From the NCBI RefSeq assembly GCF_002752165.1, contig NZ_MOMB01000005.1:58442-122441 (forward strand): DNA of 64,000 nt. The letters run 5' to 3'. A model generated the notes under the pieces. The model did no database searches. It was not told where the DNA came from and worked only from the letters and a program-made list of their open reading frames with translations. A program made the position numbers and the translations under genes. This DNA is from Erwinia sp. OLFS4 (GTDB lineage Bacteria > Pseudomonadota > Gammaproteobacteria > Enterobacterales > Enterobacteriaceae). Position 1 is the stretch's first letter, and every line of letters starts with the position of its first letter. Shown here one piece after another: positions 56,282-64,000 of the stretch.

Positions 56282-59200
56282 ATGGATGATTTATCTAACG
56301 AGCTGATGCATAACGATTCTCTTTCCTCAGCATTTGCTGCAAGCGTTAAAAAGAATCCAGATAAAGTAGCTGTGAAGTTTTTAAATAAAACCATTAGTTA
56401 TCAACAGTTAGACCAGCGGGCATGTCAGTTCGCACAGTTTATCTCGCGCTATATTTCGCCAGATGAAAAACACCCAACGTTGTTATTCTGTCTGGAAAGA
56501 AGCGAGTTTACCATTATTACCATGCTGGCCTGTATCAAGTTAGGGATAGCTTATGTTCCCTTTGACCCATGCACCCCTGATGAACATCTGAATTACGTGA
56601 TTGATGATTGTCGCCCATTGTTAATGATTGTAAGTTGCAAACACGCGGGCAGACAAAACCGTTGTCGTGAAATATATGTGGAAGATATCCCATCCGGTCA
56701 TCATCACGTCGTTACTCAGCCATACCCCTTATTTGAACAAAAAATCGCCGCCATTATGTATACCTCTGGTTCCACAGGAAAACCAAAGGGCGTAGTGATA
56801 ACTCAACGCGGCATCTTAAGACTTGTCTGTCATGCCAGTCCTTTTCAGTTTTCTGAGCAGGCGATTATTGCCCAGTGCAGCAATATTGCTTTTGATGCCT
56901 CCACGCTGGAAATTTGGGGTGCGTTATTAAACGGAGCGACCCTGGTGATCGTTCCCTATGAAACGGTCATTGACAGTCAAGCCTTCGCCGCTCAGTTACG
57001 CAGCGACCGCATCAGCGATCTCTGGCTAACAGTGGCCCTTTTTAATCAGTTGGTTAGCGAAGATCCGGCAATGTTTGGCTCGCTGAATAATGTGCTGACG
57101 GGCGGTGACGCCCTGAATCCCAAAACTATTCAGGCTGTACTTAGCAGCGCAACGCCACCACGGGCATTGTGGAATGCCTATGGCCAGACGGAAAATACGG
57201 TTTTCACCACGCTTCATCGTATCGTCGCTGCGGATTGTTTACGCGACAGTATCCCGATTGGCTGTCCGGTATCCGGCTCGCAATGTTATGTGCTGGATGC
57301 TTATCTGCATCCGGTGAAAGCTGGCGATATCGGCGAACTTTATGTCAGTGGCAGCGGGCTGGCGTCAGGCTACCTTAATCAGCCTGAAAAAACGGCAGAA
57401 GCCTTTCTGTCAAACCCCTTTTACCAAGAGGAAATTCAGCATACCCCGCAATCAGCCAGTCTGTTGTTGTATAAAACTGGCGATCGGGTAAGAAGGCTGG
57501 CAGATGGCGCTCTCGACTTTATTGACCGGATGGATAATCAGGTAAAAATTCGTGGTTACCGGGTTGAACCGGGCGAAGTTGAGCATCAGCTGGCTTCGTT
57601 GCAGGACGTTAGTCAGGCTATCGTCGGCGTGAAAAATCTCAACGGCCAGAAACAGCTGATTGCCTGGTGTGTCAGTGAACTGAGTGCTGCGGAGATCTTA
57701 AGGCGATTACGCCAGATCGTTCCCGCCTATATGGTTCCTGCCGATTTGCAAACCATTGAACGTGTGCCGTTAACACCAAACGGTAAAGTTGACCGCAAAC
57801 GTTTACCAGCGGCAGATTTTAGCTCTGCTGACAGCCAGAAGACTTTACCGCAGAATGATACTGAACGTCAGCTGGCGGCTATCTGGCAGCAGCTACTGCA
57901 AAAAGACCGTTCTTATTACCGACAGGACAATTTTTTTGCCGTAGGTGGCCATTCATTGCTGGTCATCAGAATGATCAACTTAATCCGCCATCAGCTCGGC
58001 GTAACGCTGACGGTGGATGATATTTGCAACAGCGAAAGTCTGGCCGAGCCTGCCACCCTGATTTGTGGCAAAAGTTTTGCCTCTGATGATGATGAAGGAC
58101 AGCAGATAGCCCGGGATTGCGAGCTCAATATGAGTCGTTTTGTATCTGCCCCCGATCTGGAGATTAAACGTCTGTTGTTAACCGGCGCCACCGGCTTTCT
58201 TGGCATACATCTGTTGTCAGCGCTGCAACAGCGTATTCCGGATGCCACGCTTTACTGCCTGGTCAGAGGTGAAGAGGGGATAACGCGGTTACAGGAGAAT
58301 GCCAGACAATATCAGCTGGCGATCGATCCTGCACGGATTGTCTGTCTTAATGGAAACCTGGATCGGCCGCGTCTGGGGCTTGAAGCCTCGGAATGGCAAA
58401 TTTTAGCCGGTGAAATTGACGCCATTTATCATTGTGGCGCCGGGATAAATAACCAGCAACGCTATGACAGACTGCGGGCGACTAACGTCAGCAGTACGCT
58501 GGAATTGCTGTCGCTTTGTACGCAGGGTCAGATGAAAAAGTTTTTCTTTATTTCCACCCTTGCGGCTGCCCAGCGTCAGGACAACCGGATTCTTGAAAAG
58601 GCGATTGCCAGTAAACCGCCGGTAAAAAATGGTTTCGTACAAACTAAATGGGTATGTGAAAAATTACTTACGCAAGCGTTTTCACGCGGATTGCACGGTG
58701 CCATCTACCGGATGGGCAATATGTCAGGATCGACACGGAATGGCATTTCTAATGTGACATCTAATCATATCCTGAAGATGATTAAGGGCTGCCTGCAACA
58801 AGGTATTGCGCCGGCCTGGCCTGGTTACCGACTGGATGTCAGCCCGGTAGACCTGCTGACCACGTTGCTGGTTGACAGTAGTCTCCGGCGGCTGTCGCCA
58901 GACTGCGCCTTTAACCTTGGCCATATCACTACTTATTGCTGGCAAATGTTGCTGGCGATGATAGCCGGATCACGTTACCCGTTACGATTTGTCGATGGCG
59001 ATGAATGGGCAACTAAATGGGTACCGCAAATTGGCTGTGACAATGCGCTTTACCCATATAAATCGTTTTATCAGACCCCGCAGTCACCTGTCAGTGAAAT
59101 GATTGATCACTCACTGGTTGCTCAGGCGGCATATAAAATAGATAAGTGCAAACTGCTGGATACCTATTTGCATTTCTGGCTGAAGAGTGGTTTTATCAGC

Positions 59201-59290
59201 GATCCGGCCGGGCCACCGGCATTCTGTCCGATAACCCCAGCGGAAGCGGCATCATCAGCGGATAATAGCGCGATGGTACACCAGTACTGA
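56282..59290 (+). CDS. NRPS-like adenylation-carrier-reductase protein
   Basis: A 1002-residue stand-alone module. Adenylation domain (about 10-505): YTSGSTGKPKG from Tyr160, FDASTLEIWG, NAYGQTENTVF, YKTGDRVRR and PLTPNGKVDRK with the catalytic Lys. By eye the specificity residues read D-A-L-L-L-G-A-V-F-K; the leading Asp suggests an alpha-amino acid. Carrier domain: DNFFAVGGHSLLVIRM with phosphopantetheine Ser558. Reductase domain (about 630-1000): TGATGFLG at 634-641 for NADPH. The reductase Y-x-x-x-K motif reads F785-V-Q-T-K789, so the catalytic Tyr is Phe. There is no condensation domain, MbtH protein or phosphopantetheinyl transferase nearby. Product unknown. Weak ribosome site, long leader. 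Confidence 0.88.
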   Translation: MDDLSNELMHNDSLSSAFAASVKKNPDKVAVKFLNKTISYQQLDQRACQFAQFISRYISPDEKHPTLLFCLERSEFTIITMLACIKLGIAYVPFDPCTPDEHLNYVIDDCRPLLMIVSCKHAGRQNRCREIYVEDIPSGHHHVVTQPYPLFEQKIAAIMYTSGSTGKPKGVVITQRGILRLVCHASPFQFSEQAIIAQCSNIAFDASTLEIWGALLNGATLVIVPYETVIDSQAFAAQLRSDRISDLWLTVALFNQLVSEDPAMFGSLNNVLTGGDALNPKTIQAVLSSATPPRALWNAYGQTENTVFTTLHRIVAADCLRDSIPIGCPVSGSQCYVLDAYLHPVKAGDIGELYVSGSGLASGYLNQPEKTAEAFLSNPFYQEEIQHTPQSASLLLYKTGDRVRRLADGALDFIDRMDNQVKIRGYRVEPGEVEHQLASLQDVSQAIVGVKNLNGQKQLIAWCVSELSAAEILRRLRQIVPAYMVPADLQTIERVPLTPNGKVDRKRLPAADFSSADSQKTLPQNDTERQLAAIWQQLLQKDRSYYRQDNFFAVGGHSLLVIRMINLIRHQLGVTLTVDDICNSESLAEPATLICGKSFASDDDEGQQIARDCELNMSRFVSAPDLEIKRLLLTGATGFLGIHLLSALQQRIPDATLYCLVRGEEGITRLQENARQYQLAIDPARIVCLNGNLDRPRLGLEASEWQILAGEIDAIYHCGAGINNQQRYDRLRATNVSSTLELLSLCTQGQMKKFFFISTLAAAQRQDNRILEKAIASKPPVKNGFVQTKWVCEKLLTQAFSRGLHGAIYRMGNMSGSTRNGISNVTSNHILKMIKGCLQQGIAPAWPGYRLDVSPVDLLTTLLVDSSLRRLSPDCAFNLGHITTYCWQMLLAMIAGSRYPLRFVDGDEWATKWVPQIGCDNALYPYKSFYQTPQSPVSEMIDHSLVAQAAYKIDKCKLLDTYLHFWLKSGFISDPAGPPAFCPITPAEAASSADNSAMVHQY

Positions 59291-59653
59291 GTGCAATCTG
59301 TCCCGCTGCCTGCTGGCGGGACAGAACACAGCGCTCAATGCACAACGCAGTGCTGATCATTTATCCGGTTATTACCTGTTTTGACCTCAGTCTTTCTTTC
59401 CCTGCGTGCCAGGTTCCTGCTCAACGGCATTCACTGCGCCGTTGCACGCATCCCCCAATATCCATAAACGCTTTTACTGTTTCGTGACTAAGCAAAGACA
59501 TTTTTGTCATTTTCATTGCGCCCGGATTCAGTGCTAGAACAGAGCGGTAAACACAGGTTTTTTAAATCATAACCGCGGATAGCGGAATGCTTGACGCCTG
59601 ACCGGCGGCCGGGAGCTGTATACCGGTAACTCTGTATAAATACTGGGGAATAA
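59291..59653. other. Gap between the NRPS-like gene and the dehydrogenase operon
   Basis: 363 bp with no gene. A perfect 9-bp hairpin CTGTCCCGC / GCGGGACAG at 59298-59324, 8 bp after the stop, may end the NRPS-like transcript, although no T-run follows. The downstream operon probably has its own promoter in the AT-rich part around 59540-59640; the ribosome site GGGGAATA precedes its first gene. Confidence 0.45.
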
Positions 59654-60667
59654 ATGAAAGCGTTGGTGTTGTACGAACATGGTGATAACGACAAATTTAA
59701 TTTTGAGACAAATTTTCCCGATCCTGAACCTGCCGACAGTGACGTAATTATTGCCGTCAAAGCTGCGTCATTAAATTATCACGACATTTTTACCCGTCGC
59801 GGCATGCCGGGTATTACCTTACCGTTGCCAATTATTATTGGCCTCGACGTCGCCGGAGAAATTATCGCCGTTGGCAACGCGGTAACCGGGTGGAAAATTG
59901 GCGATCGGGTGGTGGTTGATCCTATCAATCGTCTTGATGGTGGTCTGGTCGGGGAAACCACTCACGGCGGGCTGGCAGAACGCTGCCGCGTTGCTCAGCA
60001 TCAGCTAATCAGACTGCCCGATAGCGTCAGCTTTGCCGATGCCGCGGCATTACCGGTGGCTTACGGCACGGCCTGGCGCATGATGCAGCGCATTGGTTGC
60101 ATTCAGCGCGGCGAGAAAGTGCTGATTCTGGGGGCCAGTGGCGGAGTTGGCGTTTGTTGTGTTCAGCTGGCAAAGCTGGCCGGTGCCGAGGTCATTGCCT
60201 GCGCCGGTAGTGAAGAAAAAGCGCAACGCCTGCGTCAGCTGGGAGCTGATGATGTGATTCTTTATCAGCAGGAAGATTTTGTGAAAGCTATCTGGCAGCG
60301 CTTTGGTAAACCAAGCCGGCGACGGGGCGGCGGAGCACCGGGAGGGGTTGACGTAGTCGTCAATTTTACCGGGGGTGACAGCTGGGTGAAATCGCTAAAA
60401 GTGCTGCGCGCCGGGGGACGCTTACTGACCTGTGGTGCCACCGCTGGCTTCGCGCCGGCAGAAGACCTGCGTTATATCTGGACGTATGAATTACAGATTT
60501 TTGGCTCTAACGGCTGGGAACGTGACGATCTGACGGCACTGCTGGCGGCGGTTGAGCGGGGCGAACTTCGGGTGATTATCGACCGTCACTGGCCGCTGGA
60601 GCAGGGCGCTCAGGCCCTGGCATCGCTGGAACAGCGCCAGGTCTTCGGTAAGGTGATTGTGGCATGA
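59654..60667 (+). CDS. Zinc-independent medium-chain dehydrogenase (quinone-oxidoreductase family)
   Basis: A 337-residue MDR-superfamily enzyme with a GroES-like N-terminal domain and a Rossmann domain with GASGGVGVCCVQLAKL (about residues 160-175). The usual catalytic-zinc Cys and the four-Cys structural zinc loop are missing (SLNYHDIFTRRG, RLDGGLVGETTHGG), so it should be an NAD(P)H-dependent reductase rather than a zinc alcohol dehydrogenase. First of an operon in which each gene overlaps the next by 4 bp. Confidence 0.86.
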   Translation: MKALVLYEHGDNDKFNFETNFPDPEPADSDVIIAVKAASLNYHDIFTRRGMPGITLPLPIIIGLDVAGEIIAVGNAVTGWKIGDRVVVDPINRLDGGLVGETTHGGLAERCRVAQHQLIRLPDSVSFADAAALPVAYGTAWRMMQRIGCIQRGEKVLILGASGGVGVCCVQLAKLAGAEVIACAGSEEKAQRLRQLGADDVILYQQEDFVKAIWQRFGKPSRRRGGGAPGGVDVVVNFTGGDSWVKSLKVLRAGGRLLTCGATAGFAPAEDLRYIWTYELQIFGSNGWERDDLTALLAAVERGELRVIIDRHWPLEQGAQALASLEQRQVFGKVIVA

Positions 60668-61104
60668 AACCTTCACGACTGGGTAAAGATGAACTGGCTG
60701 CTATCTTTGCCGGCTCACCGTTTATCAACTGGCTTAATTTACGGGTGATCAGCGTCGACTATCAGGCGCAAACCCTTGAGGTGGCGGTGCCAATGCGCGC
60801 AGAATTTGAACGTAAAGCCGGCAGCGCACAATGGCATGGCGGCCCGCTGGCATCAGTGATTGATACCGTCGGTGATTTCGCGCTGGGTATGCTGCTGGGA
60901 CAGGGATTACCCACCATTAATTTCCGCGTTGACTATTTACGCCCGGCGATTAATACCGATCTTCAGGTTATTGCTCGCGTAAGACGAGCGGGCCGCAGCG
61001 TGGGCGTGGCCGACGTTGATGTATTTAACGACAGCGGGCAACTGGTGGCAATCGGTCGCGCCAGTTACGCCACGCTGCTTACCACACCAGAGAACAAATC
61101 ATGA
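60664..61104 (+). CDS. PaaI-type hotdog-fold thioesterase
   Basis: A 146-residue acyl-CoA (or acyl-carrier) thioesterase-like protein. WHGGPLASVIDTVGDFALGM is the HGG hotdog motif with the helix Asp, and GRSVGVADVDVFNDSGQLVA is the closing strand pair. The start overlaps the dehydrogenase stop (ATGA), and the stop overlaps the binding protein start. Substrate unknown; coupling to a reductase suggests handling of an acyl-CoA or a thioester from a pathway not seen here. Confidence 0.85.
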   Translation: MKPSRLGKDELAAIFAGSPFINWLNLRVISVDYQAQTLEVAVPMRAEFERKAGSAQWHGGPLASVIDTVGDFALGMLLGQGLPTINFRVDYLRPAINTDLQVIARVRRAGRSVGVADVDVFNDSGQLVAIGRASYATLLTTPENKS

Positions 61105-62744
61105 CAATCAATGTAAAACGCCGCCAGTTACTGACCCTGGCAGCCGGTGGTGCCGCCCTCAGTGGCGTGGCAAAAATCAGTGGTTTTCATTTTCTCAGTA
61201 GTGCGCTGGCGGCGTCAGAATCGTCGCCAGCAGTCCCCAGACGCGGTGGCAGCCTGGTGATCTCCTGGGGCGGGCTGGAACCGCAGGCACTCTACGTACC
61301 GGGCGGGGGGGGATCAGCGCCTTTTCAGACCTCGACCAAAATTCTTGAACGCCTGCTGAAACTTGACGATAAGCTGGCTTTTCAGCCGGTGCTTGCCGAA
61401 AGCGTCACGCCATCCGCTGACTTTAAAAGTTACGTTGTCATATTACGTAAAAACGTCAGCTGGCATGACGGTAAACCCTTTACTGCAGATGATGTGGTAT
61501 TCAATGCCATTGAGCACTGGAAAGCGATTTCTGCCGGCATTGCGTTAAAAGCGCTGGAAAAAGCCGAAGCCATCGATACACACACGGTAAAACTGACTTT
61601 TTCCCTGCCGGTGCCAGAATTCTTTCTTAAATCTACGCTGGCCGGACAGTATCAGCTGGTGCTGCCCAAACACCTTTATCAAGGGCAGCCGATTCTTACT
61701 AACCCCCTGAATAACCGGCCAGTGGGAACTGGCCCATGGAAATACGCTAACTGGGTGCGCGGCAGTTATGTTGAATATCAGCGTAACGATCAATACTGGA
61801 ATGCCGGCCAGCCGTATCTTGATAAGCTGATCGTGCGTTGGTGGGGAGATGCCACATCCCGCACAGCCGCACTGGAAACAGGGGAACTGCAGGTCGGATA
61901 CTCTAATCCGGTACCGGCGCGTGATCTCGACCGTCTGGTGAAGAGTGGCAACATCACCCTCGATACCCGCGGCTACGAGAACTCAGCCTGGACGGTCACG
62001 GTGGAATTTAATCAGCGTCGTGAACACGTGAATCGCCGTGAGGTACGCCAGGCTATTCTCCATGCGATTGACCGCGACTTTATTGTCAATACCATCTATT
62101 ACGGTCGCGGCAAGCCGGCTATTTCGCCGATTTTCAGCGGTAATCCGCTGTTTTTTACCCGTGATGTGCCGACTTATCCCTTTGACACGGATAAAGCCCG
62201 GCAGTTACTCGACCAGGCCGGGTTAACGGAAAAAGATGGCAAACGTTTCACGGTTAACCTGCTGGCCGCCGCCTGGTTTGAGGAAAACGCCCGGCTGGGG
62301 CAATACCTTAAGCAAGCACTGGAAGAAGTAGGGATTGCTGTCAATCTTGATTCTGTTGACCGCGCCACGGCACTGAAGCGTATTTACAGCGATTACAACT
62401 ACGATATCGCTATTTCTAATTTTACCGCGCCGATTGAACCGGTGCCAACGGTCACCCAGTTCTTTGCTTCAGATGGCATCGTGAAAGGTGGCGCGTTTCG
62501 CAATGCCACCGGCTATAAGAGTGAGGACATGGATAAACTGGTGGCGGCCATCACAATTGAAACTGATGAAGCTAAACGCAAAACGCTGGTCCATCAGTTC
62601 GCGCGGCTGGCCAGCACCGATGTGCCTATCGTGCCGCTGATTGAAATGCAGTCTTATACCCTGGCGCACAACAATGTCCGCAACGTCACCACTGATGCCA
62701 ACGTGCAGGGCACTGCGCTGAATGATATCTGGCTGGCAGGATAA
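61101..62744 (+). CDS. Peptide/nickel-type ABC substrate-binding protein with Tat-like signal
   Basis: A 547-residue SBP_bac_5 family protein (DppA/OppA fold). The N-terminus VKRRQLLTLAAGGAALSG has the twin arginines and hydrophobic core of a Tat signal, with cleavage near LAASES. Family blocks include FQPVLAESVTPS, VSWHDGKPFTADDVVFN and GTGPWKYANWVRGSYVEY. It supplies ligand to the permeases that follow. Ligand not predictable: dipeptides, opines and similar amides are common for the family. Confidence 0.9.
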   Translation: MTINVKRRQLLTLAAGGAALSGVAKISGFHFLSSALAASESSPAVPRRGGSLVISWGGLEPQALYVPGGGGSAPFQTSTKILERLLKLDDKLAFQPVLAESVTPSADFKSYVVILRKNVSWHDGKPFTADDVVFNAIEHWKAISAGIALKALEKAEAIDTHTVKLTFSLPVPEFFLKSTLAGQYQLVLPKHLYQGQPILTNPLNNRPVGTGPWKYANWVRGSYVEYQRNDQYWNAGQPYLDKLIVRWWGDATSRTAALETGELQVGYSNPVPARDLDRLVKSGNITLDTRGYENSAWTVTVEFNQRREHVNRREVRQAILHAIDRDFIVNTIYYGRGKPAISPIFSGNPLFFTRDVPTYPFDTDKARQLLDQAGLTEKDGKRFTVNLLAAAWFEENARLGQYLKQALEEVGIAVNLDSVDRATALKRIYSDYNYDIAISNFTAPIEPVPTVTQFFASDGIVKGGAFRNATGYKSEDMDKLVAAITIETDEAKRKTLVHQFARLASTDVPIVPLIEMQSYTLAHNNVRNVTTDANVQGTALNDIWLAG

Positions 62745-62749
62745 ACGCG

Positions 62750-63717
62750 ATGTACAGACTGATTCTGCGCCGGCTGTTGCAGGGTATTCCTTTGCTGTTT
62801 GGCGTTATTGTGATTAATTTTGCCCTGATGAAACTGGTACCCGGCAGCCTGCTTGATGTGATGACCGCAGAACAACAGGTGACCGATCCGGCGATGATTG
62901 ATCGGTTGCGTCATCTTTATGGTCTGGATCAGTCGGCTTTCAGGCAGCTGATAAACTATCTCTGGTCAGTATGTCAGCTCGATCTGGGATTTTCATTTCG
63001 CCAGAATATGCCGGTACTGGACGTCATTATGGTGCATCTGCCGGCAACGCTGATTTTAATGCTGGCCAGTATCGCGCTGGCAGTACTGGTTGGGGTTGCT
63101 GCGGGGGTACTGGCGGCCATAAGGGTAAACAGCCTATGGGATTCACTGATTTCAACTCTGGCAGTGATCTGTTTTGCGGCGCCCAGCTTCTGGCTCGGCA
63201 TCATGCTGATTATTCTTTTTTCGGTCAAACTTGGCTGGTTCCCGGTCGGGGGGATGGAAACCATTGGTCTGACGCTTTCCGCCTGGGATAGCGCGCTGGA
63301 TATCCTCCACCATCTCGCATTACCGGCCATCACGCTTGGTCTGTTTTATGCCGCCACCTATGCCCGCGTAATGCGTGCTTCTATGCTGGAAATCGGACAG
63401 ATGGATTATGTGCGTACTGCCGAGGCCAAAGGGCTGAGTCGCCTGCAAATTACATTACACCATGTCTTGCGTAATGCCTTACTGCCGGTGGTGACGCTGC
63501 TCGGTTTGCAGCTGGGTACCGTACTGGGCGGCAGCGTAGTCATCGAAGCCGTTTTCAGCTGGCCGGGTATCGGGCAGGTGCTGTTTGACAGCGTGATGAG
63601 TCGCAATTATCCGCTGATTCTTGGCATCCTGGTCCTGAGCTCATTGCTGGTGATTACGATCAATATCGTGGTAGACGTGGTGTATTCACGCCTCGACCCC
63701 CGTGTGCGGAGCATGTC

Positions 63718-63721
<4 letters not shown>
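62750..63721 (+). CDS. DppB-like ABC transporter permease
   Basis: A 323-residue permease of the peptide/nickel group with six helices. RLLQGIPLLFGVIVINFALM is the first helix, and EAKGLSRLQITLHHVLRNALLP is the EAA loop contacting the ATPase. It lies 5 bp after the binding-protein gene and its stop overlaps the next start. Confidence 0.92.

Positions 63722-64000
<279 letters not shown>

Overview
The window is chromosomal DNA of an enteric gammaproteobacterium (order Enterobacterales). Protein after protein matches E. coli or Salmonella families at full length, and long runs keep E. coli order: nth-rsxEGDCBA-ydgK-cnu-ydgJ-add-ydgA-manA-fumC-tus-ynfM-ynfL-mlc-bioD2, then ynfD-ynfB-ynfA-ydfG-dcp. 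fumA, speG, ynfC and the ynfEFGH-dmsD-clcB block of E. coli are absent. The mix of osmVWXY, ramRA, sitABCD, scs and a KatA catalase suggests a relative of Erwinia, Pantoea or similar genera, but I cannot fix the genus. A tus gene with an intact Ter site places the window near the replication terminus.

Layout. 0.25-6.6 kb: nth plus the complete Rsx electron-transport operon, all on the minus strand and overlapping; rsxC carries a 102-bp in-frame tandem repeat. 6.7-20.1 kb: conserved core genes (Cnu nucleoid protein, adenosine deaminase, mannose-6-phosphate isomerase, fumarase C, Tus, Mlc, a BioD paralogue). 20.1-23.6 kb: an OsmU-type compatible-solute ABC importer. 24-36.6 kb: an MFS pump, ynfDBA, ydfG, a Dcp peptidase with a putative signal peptide, a racemase-like protein, yeaL, a YncD/PqqU TonB receptor, the ytfH/qorB pair, a HAD phosphatase and a YagU-like protein. 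37-39.4 kb: sad with its divergent LysR regulator ptrR. 39.6-42.4 kb: a decaying scs (copper/thiol-redox) locus in which scsA, scsB and scsC each carry an inactivating lesion. 42.5-50.8 kb: small metabolic and stress genes including an orphan copC, pptA, catalase, and the multidrug regulators ramR/ramA with a textbook RamR operator. 51-54.5 kb: sitABCD manganese/iron importer behind an MntR-like box.

54.5-64 kb is the accessory part. It holds a low-GC stretch with an apparent FNR-controlled small RNA on the minus strand; a roughly 200-residue protein whose N-terminus strongly resembles the catalytic arginine segment of heat-labile enterotoxin/cholera toxin A subunits (a candidate ADP-ribosyltransferase with no signal peptide and no B subunit); a stand-alone NRPS-like adenylation-carrier-reductase protein whose reductase has Phe at the catalytic Tyr position; and a tightly overlapping operon (zinc-less alcohol dehydrogenase, hotdog thioesterase, Tat-type peptide-binding protein, two permeases). 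The second permease is cut off about 50 codons in by a piece of an IS21-family istB gene running off the right edge. No tRNA, rRNA or CRISPR array was seen.
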